A stretch of 64,000 nucleotides of DNA from Dipetalonema caudispina (taxonomy: Eukaryota > Nematoda > Chromadorea > Rhabditida > Onchocercidae): contig JABVXV010000008.1 of assembly GCA_013365325.1 (NCBI GenBank), positions 62,001-126,000 on the forward strand, written 5' to 3'. The notes beneath the pieces are model-generated. The model was not told the DNA's origin, made no database searches, and worked only from the letters and a program-made list of their open reading frames with translations. Made by a program: the position numbers and the translations under genes. Of this stretch, positions 1 through 13,184 are shown one piece after another (position 1 is the first letter of the stretch; each line of letters begins with the position of its first letter).

Positions 1-625
1 GCACTTGTAAAAGTTGCCTAAAATTATTGATTCATGTCTTATTCTTATTTATTCATGTTTTGTAGTGTATGTGCTAAATTTCAGCTTTCAGATCGATCTT
101 TATGATTCTGAAAGACGTTGAATTGGAAACATCAACGTGAAATGCGATAAAATAAAGGCGACAGTTTGAACCAACTAAAACATATTTCATGCCGAATATA
201 TTTGACCGACCAAATAGAATATACTTGATACTTTATGTCACGTTGCATCATGTTGAATATATTTTATGTCATAAAAATGGATAAAAAAAAGTTTAAGAAG
301 TAAACATAAAAACTAGAATTGAAAAAGAATGCAATGAATGAGAATGATTATAGTGATATCATTCACATCGATAGATACAGTACATGGATTCATTGTAATA
401 ATAATACCAAAGGATTTCATTTCATTTATTATTTATCTAGACAAATATCATATTTATTTGCTTAATATTTATTCTTATTCAAAAATTATCTTTTCCCTAT
501 AAGGTCTTCATGTTATTTCATTTTGGCTTACTTCTCTGTTTGCAGTGTGACATTTTGACCTTTCCAGTCAAAATTATAGATGAATGATGTAGTGCAATTT
601 GCATGAAGGCAAAGTAGTGTTAACT

Positions 626-3165
626 TTATGCATTATTACTCCTCCGACATCTACAACAGTGTATTCGGATGATGCATGTTATGCAAACCAACAAAAAGAT
701 ACCGAAAACAGCAAGGCAGATGACTGTGGCCATAATTGTGGTAAAACCTGTCAGAAAACGGTCTTCGGATGGCGCATTACTCCATTCATCCTTTTCCTGA
801 AAATTTAAAGAGATTTTGCTAGTGTAAAATGAACTGATTGGGGCATTGTGGATGTATATATATCATTCCTCGAGGCAAAATTATATAGTAGTGCAAATTT
901 AGAATTTCCCTTATAATTTTCCAACAGAATTATACTTCTGTATCCCTTTTTCTCTTAACTTTTAATTGGAATTAATAGTAGAAGTATTGGGCTCAATATT
1001 CCAATGAATTAATTAATTACTCGAAGTATGCTTTATTTCAACATCCTAGCACCATTAAATTAGACAGAAACAATATGCCGAAATTTCATATGCTAAGAAT
1101 TTAGGTTACGGAAAGATATCATGGTTATGCATCCCTTCCTATTAAAGTATAAGAGCAAATCTTGTGGAATAAATATTGCTAATCTTTTTTGAATGTTCCA
1201 AAGGTTTTGAGGCAAGCGTATTATTAATTCCGAGACTTCATTTCTTAAATATTTAGCAGATTTTGTTATTTTAAAGTTGACACTTTATTTGTTATTTTAA
1301 AGTTGTCAGGAAATTTCCTATAAGTGCTAAAATTATTGCTACAATAGTGTCAAAAATAAAGAGAAATTATCTGAATTTTATTCAAATAAAAAAAAAAAAG
1401 CTCTAATCCATCACAAGGAGTGCGGAATTTCCCGAGCTTTATCACTTAGTGTGTCTATTTACTGCAGCAAGAATATTTATATCAGCCATTTAATATTTTG
1501 TGGATGCTACGGATATACGGTAGTTGGTGATTGCTTATTTACAAGCTCTGGTTTGGAATCTTCTATTACAGTTTTTGAATGGCGACATAGTTTGTTACTA
1601 TGAGTCTAAAAGATGATGAGAATCACTGACATGAAAAGGGATATTTCTGATTCTGAATCATGACAGTATGAATCTCACGAGCTACTTTGTAATTAAACTT
1701 CGCCATGAGTTTAATGTCTGAAATCCGGAATTTTTGCTGTATTAACAAAACCTTCCAAAACACTATTTGAAATAAAGATTTATTACGATCTTTAAGGTAA
1801 AAAAGTAAAATCAATCGGTTATTTTCAACGCTATTCCTTTCAAATCATATTTATACTTCTGCTCCAAATTATTAATCATAATTATAATTAAATTCATATT
1901 TGAATCTAGCCGAACTTATTCACTCAACAGAAAACCAAATAGTAATGACTTATTTTACTAGCAACAATTATTGAAAAAGTTACATAGCATAACAAACTAT
2001 TATCTTAGATTTCTGTCAGATAAAAATAGCTATTTGTGGCAGCTGTTTGTATTCCAAAGCTAAAGCAGGAAAAAAAAACTCGGAAATAAATAAAAAAAAT
2101 ATACCTTAACAGGGCAGAGCCATCGTTGCATCATCAGATCACTAATATGTTTCATGGAGCAGGGTACATGACACTGTGCTTGACATAAATGTTCCGTATC
2201 AAAGGTATGTATCATGTTTTGTGGATAATGCTGATACACAGGCTTTCGGGTAACTTCGTTATATCCCATCATTGATTGATTGAGTCCAGAGAGCAAACTC
2301 TGTAGTTTCATTAATTCATTAATAGTGTTATTATCTTCATTAACGCACCTAAACATTTGGGCAGGTTCTTCGTGTATATTGGTAGTATTGATTTCTTATG
2401 GTAGTAATCACTATTATTTTTATCGAATCAGTTTTTTCAAAACTTAAAACCATAAATTACATTGCATAATGATATTTTGTTAATTTGGAACTTTCAATTT
2501 CAAGTCTGAAAAAGAAATTAAAATAGCAAAACAAAGTGAAATCGTATTATTAATAACTGTAGTCACTACATGGCAATTTCACAAGAAATGAAGAAAACTC
2601 AGACAGACGCACCTTCTGTTGTGTATTGGCATCACTTAAATCATCTTTCCAAGTTATGCAAGTTTTTCCGTTTAATGATAGCTTGGTTAAAACGGAATCG
2701 TCTCTAAATTCCTGAAAAATATTTCCTTTCTAGAACTTAAAAATGAATTTTTATTTTGTAGTTATTATTTCCCTCTCATCAAAAATGCGAATAAGAGGAA
2801 AAAAAAACAATGCATCGCAAATTTGAAACACTAATAAAAATTGCATTGAGGTTAGTAATTAATGAAAAGATTCAAATATAAAATTATAAAAAGAGAAATA
2901 CATTTATTCTATAGGATATTTAAATTTCATCCTACAATTCGTTCTGATGATCTTGAAATTCCGACAAAATCAAAAAAAAAAATAAAGCAAAATTAGGATT
3001 GGTTGATTCCTACAATCTTTTATTCAAAATGGCAATCGGAGCGTTGAGATTTCAAATAAGCTTATAATTAAAAGAGCTTCTTGGAATTTATTTATGGCGA
3101 ATGAATGGAATCATTTTCAGCAATAGTGTATGAAATCGTACCAGTCCTCAAAAATCATTCTTAAC

Positions 3166-3196
<31 letters not shown>

Positions 3197-4489
3197 ATTT
3201 GAGTTTAAAAATATATTGATTGATTAGACATCATCTTGATTTGAGGTATCACCTAAAGCCTATTAAATAATCTTACTACTAGAATTTTGAAAATATTGAA
3301 TATTGAAACACAGCGTGATCCATTCAAACGGAAGTTTGAAATAACTGAAAAGATCGCTGTTAAAAAATCACTACATAATAAACTTAATTAATTTAGAAAA
3401 TGGAATATGCGGTCGATTTTTGTTGCGGAAAGAAATAAATTAGCAAATATTTTGGAGTGAAACACAAAGCTCCAAAAAATATCGCATTTATACATTTATT
3501 TTACGAGTGGGCATCCTATCGCCGCAGTAGCTTTGTCATATTGTTGATTGCTGTAATAAAAGTGGGAAATCCTGAGTACCAAATAGCTACTTTTTCTTGT
3601 AAAGCAAAAAGTAACACAAAATGACAATCTCAAATTTCATCCAAGCAATAGAAGGCAACTGAAGTAGATAAATGAAATATTTATAATAAAAGGTAAACAA
3701 GGAAATGAGATGAGGGAAAGAAAATAGGCTTTCTACTTATATTGCCAGTTACAAATTCAGATAGCAAAACACATCTTTATAGTAGAAATGCATTTATGCC
3801 AGTGAGAAGCAACAGGCCAACCCAATGTGTTACTTGGCCCCAATGGCTATTGTCCTATTTAATTTCCGGCTTGTAATATGAACTTGTAATACGTCATATT
3901 TTCAGTAGTTTATATAAAAGTGCAACAGATTTTTCAGATCAATAGAGAAATAAAGGTAAGTAATAGGATCCGAAGAATCCTCGAAGATTAGGCAGTGAAG
4001 CAACAAGCAAGCCAGAAGCTAGCTAGAAAGAGGAAGCTGATACATTCAATAATCTGTATCACATGAAATCATAGAGTATATATCATTCAATCATTTATAA
4101 GCATGTAGAAATATTAGAGCAGGAAAAAAATCATCTCTAATTTGCATTTCTTTTTGGGCATTATGCATTTCTTAGAGCTTCAGAAGTTTCAAATGAGAAT
4201 TCAAAAAGCAAATCAGTGGAAGAAATCGACAGATACTTTTTATGAATATTGCAAATTTTATAAGAGTTAAAAAAGGCCTGTCTTAGTGCTATTAATACCA
4301 CGTATTATTGAGACTACTAGCAGTGCGAGTTTCATAACTATGGATGGGACAAGTTAGTGTGTGAAAATCAGCTATCAGCAATAGTTTTACTTCAATAACG
4401 CAAGGTACTTACTTATTAGAGAGAGGGAAAGACAGACAAAGAAAGGGATTCATATGTGGAACGTTGAATGAAGTAATTTTATTTATGGG
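626..4489 (-). CDS. Unidentified single-pass membrane protein, 3' portion of the gene
   Basis: I do not recognise this family. Five exons join in phase: 4489-4413, 3550-3505, 2711-2609, 2394-2105 and 796-626 (stop TAA at 626-628). The last exon encodes a hydrophobic membrane segment (TVICLAVFGIFLLVCITC) followed by a short basic, cysteine-rich tail (CCRCRRSNNA), so the bulk is probably extracellular and the C-terminus cytoplasmic (type I). The ectodomain part contains cysteine-rich stretches such as LCQAQCHVPC and GKTCITW, consistent with disulfides. Weak points: the junction 2609/2394 needs a poor donor (GTCTGT), and the 5' end is not found; an exon at 6029-5902 could precede these in phase. 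Acceptors at 4490, 3551, 2712 and 797 are strong. Confidence is moderate for the exons and low for the full gene. Confidence 0.55.
3166..3194 (+). repeat. Poly-A tract, 29 bp
   Basis: An uninterrupted run of A, lying between two exons of the left-edge membrane gene and therefore probably intronic. Confidence 0.95.
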
Positions 4490-7400
4490 CTAAAAAAAAA
4501 AGAAAAATCGGTACAGAAATGATATTTGACTTCCATGTCTATTCAGCTATGGAATTTCATCCTATAATAAATTTTATGTGGAGAAAAGAAGTTATCAAGT
4601 TATTTAATAATAGCAGCTGATGGTAAAACACTGCAATTATCTACTCCATTGCTTCCGATTAATGACTGGCACAATAGAGCTGTCATAAGCATCCCCAACA
4701 ATTCCAACTTTTTAATTTCTTTAACCGCTGGTAGAATATCAATGCTTTGGGCCTTTTTCTTCTAACCCAATAATGATAACTTGTCGATTTGCTTAAAGCT
4801 TTCAAGACAAAAATTTCTTTGTTCCAACTATGATAAGATAGTTGGATTGAACCAAAAAAAGTCCATACCATAACAAAGTTATCATTTTTAAGTACACAAA
4901 TAATGCTGCAAAAGAAGATTTATATAATAGTAAAGATGAATCTGAAACTAGTAAAAAAATATAAGAGACAATACATTTCACCAGTAAAAAATTTCCATTA
5001 TTGATAGAAGATAAATATGAATATTTAAGCTTGTGAAATGCCCTAAGGAAAAAGCTTCATGCTAATATTGTATTAGTGATGAAATAAAGCATATTTTCTG
5101 TTGGGAGAAATAACGATGGATAATGTGGAGAGATGCAGCAATGCAACAAATTTAGTTACATTAATGGGAGCTTAGTATTAATAAATAATTATTACTGATA
5201 CGCTTCCGTTGTAGCTTGCCTTGCACAACAATTATCGGATGGGGAAAATTTTCACGGAAGAAAGACTTTGGAACAATCAATACATTTTCTCTAATTTAAT
5301 CATTAATCGTTAGGTTCGAGCATGGCATACGCTCTCGATAAGCATGTAGAAGAAGCATGTTGAAGCATGTAGAAGAAACTCCCAGAAACTTAAAGCAAAT
5401 CGAGAAGACTTTCTGCAATTTGGTTGCTCCATTTCAACGAGAACAAAGATCGAATTTCGATGAACAAATGACAATTGCAAGATGGGTATATACAGGTTGA
5501 AGACCACTACACTTGTACGACTGATATTTACAAAATATCGCATATGAAATTTGATGGTGTCGTGATACAATAAAACTTTCTCCCTTTCTCTTTCTCTTAG
5601 ATATTTCTTCACCAGAGGAAAATGTCTTAGATATTTTATTAGAAATATTTCTTGAAAAGTGCCCAATTGACAGTGTAGGATTCATTGAGGTGTCTTTTCA
5701 AGAGTTCTTTTCATTCAAGAAATAAAGCAGTAAAGAAAAGCTATAAATGAATGAAAGAATATCTCAATCATCTTCTATTTTCGAGAATTATACATCTGTC
5801 TTCTGGAAAGATTCTTTTTTAGGGACTATTTATCAAATGTATAATGACTGGAAAAGAGGAGCCATCGTGTTGAAAAGAAATCCCAAGCGAATTATACTAA
5901 CCGAGCAAATAAGCTGAAAGTATATTTCGCACTCTTCACTATTCCCTTTTAGAAACATGAAAGTATGGCAAGCAATATTCACATAAGAACACTTCAAGAA
6001 GAACACTTTTGGGAGGAGATCTTTTCCTCCTAACAAATTGATCCAAACAAAGGAAAATAATTCATATTAAAATTTATAACGAACTTTCTTTCTTTCACCA
6101 CAACAACAAATGATGATAAATTTATCTCCTTCTTTAATGATCTGTACTGAATAGGTCAGTTGATTTTTCAATTCTTCGAAAATAAATCAACAACAATAAC
6201 GTTTTACTTCCGCATTCAGTCATAGTTTAACTTCATAATCACAATTCAGTACGTCATATTACAACGAAAGATATGTTCTCAGCTTCCATGGAATCTGACC
6301 ATCTCATCAAGCTTAATCTAATTACATTGATTTTAAACAAGAAACTGCCCCAATTGACAGGTAACTCATTGTACGAACTAAAGCGATGAATATTTCAAGG
6401 ATGGTTGCGAACCTTTAAATTACAAGAATTCGTAAAACACTAGCTCTCCGTTTTGCGTGCGAAGCGTTGCGATTAGGAGCTATTAAAAGCATTACCTATG
6501 TGGTAAAGTGGAAATTTCGAACTTCACCCTCGACTTAACGGAAGAACCTTCCCTTAACGAGAAATGAATTTTTACTATTGAAGAGAAATACAACGCGCTT
6601 GACCATAGACGAAATTCGTCAAAATGATTGAAGAGATGGAAGTGTAGTGCTTGTAGAAGGAAGAAAAGATTACAAAAATTACATTGATAGAAATTTTCCT
6701 CCTGTATATTTATTCGTTACAAGTAGTCTCGTTACTCTCGAAATCCTCTGCCAGAGTACAATCATCAATTTATGCATTTACAGCTAATGAGGATTAAAAT
6801 TAGAATTCTATTTCTGTAACCAACCTGAAAAGCAATCAATGACAGATCAGTTAACGTGATATTCATGTTAAGATTTCACAGTAGATCTCAGATATGACAG
6901 CAGAAAAAATGTAAGCTAGAAGGTTAGCAAAGGTTGTCGGAAAAGCGTAACTCTTACATTCTCTTTCAAAGGAAAAGCAGAATGACGATGAGCATAATAG
7001 CACTAAATGAACAATAGCAAATCAAACTGATAAACATAGTCGTATTAATATCTATTTTATCGTCCTCTTTCATTTCCATTTTGATGAATTAAAATTCAAA
7101 TCAAAATAACAAATTAATGAGGATTGACAAGTAATTGATAAAAAGGATACATTGTTAAATAGACTGAACTATACTTATTTACACAGATGGAAATAAGCTG
7201 CAATTCTACTACAAGTCAAGTGCATACTTTTATTATAACAAGCACAACTTTAAATGTTTGAAGAAATGACTAACATGAAAACAAGAAAAACACTAATTTA
7301 TGAAAAATTATTGTATCAGAAAGTAGTAACATACAATTCTTTGGTGAATTAATAGGAGAAAACTAAAGGACGAACGTAAAATTTCCAAACTGGGGAAATT

Positions 7401-9995
7401 ACAAACATCGAAATATCATGAGAAGACACTGCTTTATTAAACAACGAATCACTGAGGATTGAAATATAAGTTTATATATATATATATATATATATAACCG
7501 AGCTAATAACGAATATCAAATTTTTTAAAGTAGTCGTTGTATCACATTACAACTAACTCGAATTATAGTTAAGTTCTGATTATGAGGAATGAGCAAAAAT
7601 TTTCATTAGTGTTGACCATTTAGGTCAAAGATTAATTCATCACCGAAGAAAAGTCATGAAAAGATGAATTTCTGGCCATTATTCTAAAACTGGAAGTATT
7701 TGCTCAGATAGACTACTTGTACTGATTGGTTCAGAGAAGTAAGATAGCATTGATGAATAGTTTATGAATGTTAATTATCATATCATATGAAAAATGAGAT
7801 GAAGATAATATCATGAATAATCAGTAGGTCGGCCACTTCTGCATTCTTAAACATAAAATTTGAAAGTCATGTGAGTAAATTAAGATTCAAAAAAAAAGAA
7901 AAGGTAAGGTAAAGAATCGAACAATAGCTTTAAGTAACTTCAGGAAAAACTTCTACAAATCTGCTTTCTTGTTAAAAAAAAACACTTTCGATAGTATAGA
8001 AATAAATGCATAGAAGAAGAATTGCTTTTCTTTTCATCCTTCAAATCGGATACCGATTGAATGGAAAGAAAAGAAGGCAGGCAGTATGGGCAATACCTCT
8101 CCATTACCTGCTTAGGAATGTTACTCAAAAAATTACGATACAATTCTCAGTATAAAAAGCTCCTAGGAAACGACCGGAATATCTTAGTTGAACAGTAAGA
8201 GCAAGGAAGCTGTGTTGATAAGGAATGCTTTAAAATCGAATCGCGAAGCCAACCGGATGTTTCATCTACACTTTATCGAAATGAAGGAGAACTTGAAGCA
8301 ATGGCAGCAAATGTTCATTTTGAATTAGAGATCAGCATAAAAAAGCATGAAGCAGTAGAAAGGTAGGAACTTCCTTCTCATAAAATTTCGACTCCGCACT
8401 CTCGCAGATCACCATGATCTACATTAGAAAAACATAGTTGTTCGTGAAGAAATTTGAGGTGATGGAATAAGCCGTGGAGTGGAGAGAGTGCAATACTTTG
8501 TGATGATATATCTAATACAATTCCCTCATCAAATCGCGTAGATTATAACAGTTTAAATTAGTCAAGTCGATGGTATGCGAAACAACATGGATGCCGCGAA
8601 TTGTTTAAGGATACTCAGATTTACAAAACTGTTCGATCACTCTTATGTGGATTTATTCGGATATTCATGTAATCCAAATCACCAGAAGGTATCAGGAGTG
8701 TTAAGCTATCGCCCAAGATCTTATCAAGTCTTCGCAGAAATACCATACAATCTTGATATGTCCGCAAAACTAGAGGAAAATTTTACCAGAAAAAATCCCA
8801 AGGATGCAAAGCAGCTGTGCAGAAAAATTCTTTTGTGTTCCAACCATTTTTTGTATTGATGTCGAAAGAATCAGTTACAATTTCATAAAAATCAGAGAGA
8901 AAAAAATGACAAGTGAATACTACCAGTAATAAGGCTAAATTCATTATAACATAACAATAAATCTGAAAATGGCAGTAAGGAACGTCATAATGAATGATAA
9001 ATGGATGTGGAAAACAGGCTTGAAAATTTACACAGTTCCAAGCTTTTAAGAATTTTAATTCTTTTGGTAATGAAAGGAGAGAACATGAAAGACAACCTGA
9101 ATTGAAATTGAACAAGTTGCTCGGGATAAAGGACCACAGAAAAGTTCATACCTTAGTAAATCTCTGGAACAACTCTTATTGCTGTTATCATCGACTAGAT
9201 TGAAACTAATAAGAAATAAAGTCCTGTTTTCAAATACACTGAATATTCCTTTGAGCTTCGATTATATGCCAAGCTGGATTACTATTTGAAATCATCCAAT
9301 AAAATGCTTTGTCTACATCAAAGTGAAACATCGCCGAGATTCTAGAACAAAAGTAGAAAACAATTAATAGAATTTTTCAAAATAAAATTTAGCAGAAATC
9401 TGATAAGCTTATCGAAATTACAAAATACTAAGAGAGGCACAATTAACAACTTCAAAGTATAAATCAGAACAACTATCTTTACATATTGCATTCAATAACC
9501 AAACTGAACAGCGACAAAGAAAATTGCAACGCAGCTTTGGATCAAGATCAATAGGAAATATCACACATTTTTTTGGAAAACCAATCAAAATATTTTGACT
9601 TTTCTGAAGAAAGCCAAATAGAAACCACTAAAATTTGATTTTTATCTAAAAAAGCAAGAATCAGAACCTAATCAAGATCCATTCCTATTATCAAATAATC
9701 ACAAATGTCCAAAATGACTTCTTTACATACGACTTGCACAACGAGGAAAAAATTGTTCAAATGAGCTGAGGAAAACATTGCTTTTTTCTAGAAAAAATCC
9801 AAAGATACTTAAGAACGAGCGAACTAACCGCAATTAGAAAGACATAATTCATATGCAGGACAAAAAGCTAAAGAGGCACAAATTACGAGGAAAAAATGAA
9901 TAAATTCAGCAGAATAAAATAATAGGCCATTCAAAGAGATCAAAAAAAGAAGCATATAGATATTCGTCCACTGCTCACATTATTTTCTGATCTTA
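4490..9995 (-). other. Mostly non-coding stretch with possible upstream exons of the left-edge membrane gene
   Basis: No complete gene can be read here. Short minus-strand segments bounded by splice-like sites and open in one frame occur at 5902-6029 (cysteine-containing, ends in phase 0 as the 4489 exon requires), 8625-8705 (phase 2 to 2; includes LIPSGDLDYMNI) and 9152-9205 (phase 2 to 2). The last two fit each other in phase. They may be further 5' exons of the membrane-protein gene, but the chain is not continuous. The rest is AT-rich with a TA microsatellite at 7473-7496. Confidence 0.25.
7473..7496. repeat. TA dinucleotide microsatellite
   Basis: A perfect run of alternating T and A of about 24 bp in non-coding sequence. 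Confidence 0.95.
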
Positions 9996-12593
9996 TTAAA
10001 CAACGGCACCATGTTTCTGGCGAAAATACTCAGTACGTAATGCTTCTGCACAGGAAGGCCTTGTTTCCGGCAAAAAAGCTAACATACTCTGAAATCATTA
10101 TTTTCCTGTATTATATATATATATAAATTTGAGATCGGAATACATCAAACTGCATAAAAAATATACGAAAGGTAGTGCAAAGAATTTAGATATGATTTTA
10201 ATTTAGTGGAAATTAGTTATTAAATATGAATGAGACTGGAGGGTTAAAACCACTAAAATTCACTTTAACTTTTCTCTAATTCAAGGAAAAAAACGTAATT
10301 GATGAAGAACCACGAAAAGCAACGCTTCTGACCAAATTTTCCCCATTCTGCTCAGAAACCTCATTAAGCGATTTTTGTGAAGTTACGCAAAGCTGGATCA
10401 CGTAAAGTTATGAAAGTAACGCACTTTTACTAGTTTTGCGGCATCTTGTGGCAATTTCGGTGCAATGCGGCGCATTGGCTGCCCAGGATATGACGGATAG
10501 AATGAACGTTCAATGACCGCATTTTGAGGCCATTCGTTGGAAGACGGAGTACCAAGTTTTCTGCAGCACATAACATGCTGTTATGCAATTCAAAATTTTG
10601 AATGTGAATAATAATTCTATTTAAGCAATAAATCATTAAATCCACAAGATGTGAAGATATAACACAATAACATCTCTCAGTTCAAATTTCAAAATCTGTT
10701 TCATATTTATGAAGTAAAAAAAAAACTTGAAAATCAAGCAGAATATATATCGACTTTCAGCTTAATTTGATTTTTAAAATTATAAGAATCAATTATAAAA
10801 GAACAAACAAAAGTCCTGCAAACTTACTGGAATATAATACTCAATTGCTGTGCTTCACTGTGTGCTGGAAAAAGTGGTTGACGCGAATATAATTCCGCAA
10901 TGATGCAGCCAGCAGCCCAGATGTCTACACCACAGTTATAGGAACACTGGAGTAATACTTCTGGACTTCGGTACCACAAAGTCACAACCTAAAACTCAGA
11001 CACCGTTAAAACAGCGAATATGATTAACTAAAAATTAACAGACATCCAAAGATTACCAGTGTCGTGAAAGATGACTGCATTGAATAGTAGCGAGCTAAAC
11101 CGAAATCAGCAATTTTGATTGTTTGGTCGCGATTGATTAGTATGTTCTGCGGTTTCAAGTCCCGATGTATAACATGATTTGAATGAAGAAAATCCAATCC
11201 CATCAAAATCTTAAACTTCAGACGTTTGAAAGTGAGACTCTACAGCTGCCGATCAGTTGGTAATCGACTCACGTTAAGAGAACTTGGTTGAATGTGAAAA
11301 AGAAAACAATGGGTAGAATATAATCTGTAGCAAAATAATGACATGAATTAAAACAAGAGAGGCATGCCAATTCAATATTACAACTGACACGTAGAGATAA
11401 GTTTTTTTTGAAAATTATCTATATATGGACGTAAGGTTTTTCTAGCAGATAAAAGCGAGTGTATTCGGATATTTGCCAAATTTATTAAAACGAACACTAT
11501 AACATGACCATTTACTCCTAACATATTATTCAAACCCCCTAATAAGTCTAGAGAAATTGTTGTTTTTTGTATTCCAAACAGAAACATAAACTTACCTGCT
11601 TTGCAATATGACGACATTGATGATCACCCATGTCGCGAGGGATGGTGCGCAAAAACTCATACAAGTCCCAGTCACACTTTTCATAAACAACACTCAAACA
11701 CATTTCACCCTTATCAATTTGACCATGAAATACATCATGCAATCTACAACAAAACATAACTTTATTCAAAAATTTTTATATCGATGAGCCGTTTCTGAAC
11801 CTATAGCTTTTTTGCTCCACACATAAAGCGTAAAACCATGATAAACTTTCGAAATTAAATAAATCTTGGTAGTGGCAAGGAAGAAATGAAGTGAATTTTT
11901 ACTCCATTTCGGTCCATTTCAAAAATAGAAAAGGAAATTGCAAAGAAACAAACTTCACAATGTTTGGATGATCCAAACTATGCAGCGCTCGCAATGCCGA
12001 AATCTCACGTATAATACTTTGTGGTATACCATCTTCTGTTACACGTACAACCATCTTTTTTAGAGCATACTGTAATGGATTGTATAAATAGTACATATTG
12101 AAGCCTTAATGAGAAGCTTTGTTCAGATAATATCATGAACAAATACAACTTACATATTTTACAACATCTGATTAGGAAATGAAAATGAAGACAGCGAGAT
12201 ACAACTAGTTTGCTATAGAAGGATCTAAATAAACTGAAGAAAAGTTTTTACTGATAAACAGTACAAAAAGTGACAGTGGAACCACTCTAATGATTTTCAA
12301 GACAATGGCACGCGTATGTGGTGGAACGGAAGATAGCGAATCAAAACAAAGCAAGAAACTAGAGGAGTAACATCTCCTTGATGTGCTTTTCTCAGCATAT
12401 GAATTAGTTTAAAATCACATTAAAAAAATGCTAAGCAAAAAGTAATGCTCACTTGTATGTTACTCGGTATATGAGTAACTAGATATACAACACCATATGC
12501 ACCCTTCCCGATCACGCGATGTTCCTCATATTCATGAACATTCTCAGGGCTATCCGTGCATTGATCACATCTCGAACAACTTTCCTCCATCAT
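9996..12593 (-). CDS. cdk-4: Cyclin-dependent kinase 4/6 (CDK-4), G1 cell-cycle kinase
   Basis: Ser/Thr kinase expected to pair with D-type cyclin, phosphorylate the Rb homologue and drive G1/S. Seven exons join in phase to 315 aa, normal for CDK4/6: 12593-12453, 12069-11954, 11743-11596, 11209-11057, 10988-10828, 10560-10425, 10088-9996. Visible motifs: glycine loop GKGAYGVVY (29-37), lysine in ALKK (51), a divergent cyclin-binding helix PQSIIRE (63-69) in place of PISTVRE, catalytic HRDLKPQN (150-157), DFG (170-172), activation-loop Thr about 184, and SPEVLL (194-199) where human CDK4 has APEVLL. The start is the first of two adjacent ATGs, 7 bp after a strong 3' splice site at 12601, which could be a spliced-leader acceptor. 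The first 20 residues are cysteine-rich and not typical of the family. The gene is divergent from atg-16. Confidence 0.93.
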
Positions 12594-13184
12594 ACAATAA
12601 CTACAAAATAGAATTGTATAAAAATCGAAAACGAAAAACATAAAATAGACATAAGACAATGAATACGAATACTACTATCAATGGTATGCAACAATACATT
12701 TGATAATTAGAAATCTTACTTGAGCGATACCTATTCAATAGCTCATCCAGAAAAGATATTAATTTCAAAACGGATATACTATTTCAAGAATTGTCCTGTC
12801 CGGAATCATACTTCTTCCCCTTTTTCCTCTCGCTTCATTCTAATAATTAACCACTCTTCTAATCATTTATTACTTAAATACTATAATAACCATAACCCTT
12901 TAAAATCGGTTTTTAAAAATTGAATTCCCGAATGCAACTGTTATCACGGTAGCGAGTGGTACAATATGAAATCAGTTAGTCCCTCTACTCTATCTTCTCG
13001 CTTTCCTTCCGTTATGGTGTCAGTGTCGAAATTTTATCACATTGGATGTCTTTCTGTAATAAGGTAGTTTGGTTAGCATAATGTATACCTCTTTCAGGTA
13101 TCATCCATATCCACACATACATAACCGATGAGTGCCGTTGTGATGTGTGATTATTGGTCAGAGTAATTATCATTTTGATAACAG
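12594..13184. promoter_or_regulatory. Shared divergent upstream region of cdk-4 and atg-16
   Basis: About 590 bp separates the two start codons. Splice-acceptor-like sites border each coding start (minus strand at 12601; plus strand 13181-13184, ending acag directly before ATG), as expected for trans-splicing. I see no recognisable TATA or other named element; ORFs here are short and unsupported. Confidence 0.5.

Noticed and set aside
599..808. Plus-strand open frame of 69 codons
   Set aside because: It is the antisense of the last exon of the left-edge membrane gene, whose splice acceptor, membrane span and stop fit the minus strand.
5310..5685. Two overlapping minus-strand open frames of 83 and 118 codons
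   Set aside because: No family resemblance, poor splice sites and mutually exclusive frames; I could not choose either as coding.
6490..6702. Minus-strand stretch open for about 68 codons with acceptor- and donor-like ends
   Set aside because: Interesting and less AT-rich, but it fits no neighbouring phase and resembles no family, so it may be chance.
8575..8859. Plus-strand open frame of 94 codons
   Set aside because: No splice context or family match; the minus strand here offers a better exon-like segment at 8625-8705.
9206..9350. Minus-strand frame (contains FHFDVDKAFYW) as an exon joined to 9152-9205
   Set aside because: Phases match, but the implied intron would be only 34 bp, too short to be credible.
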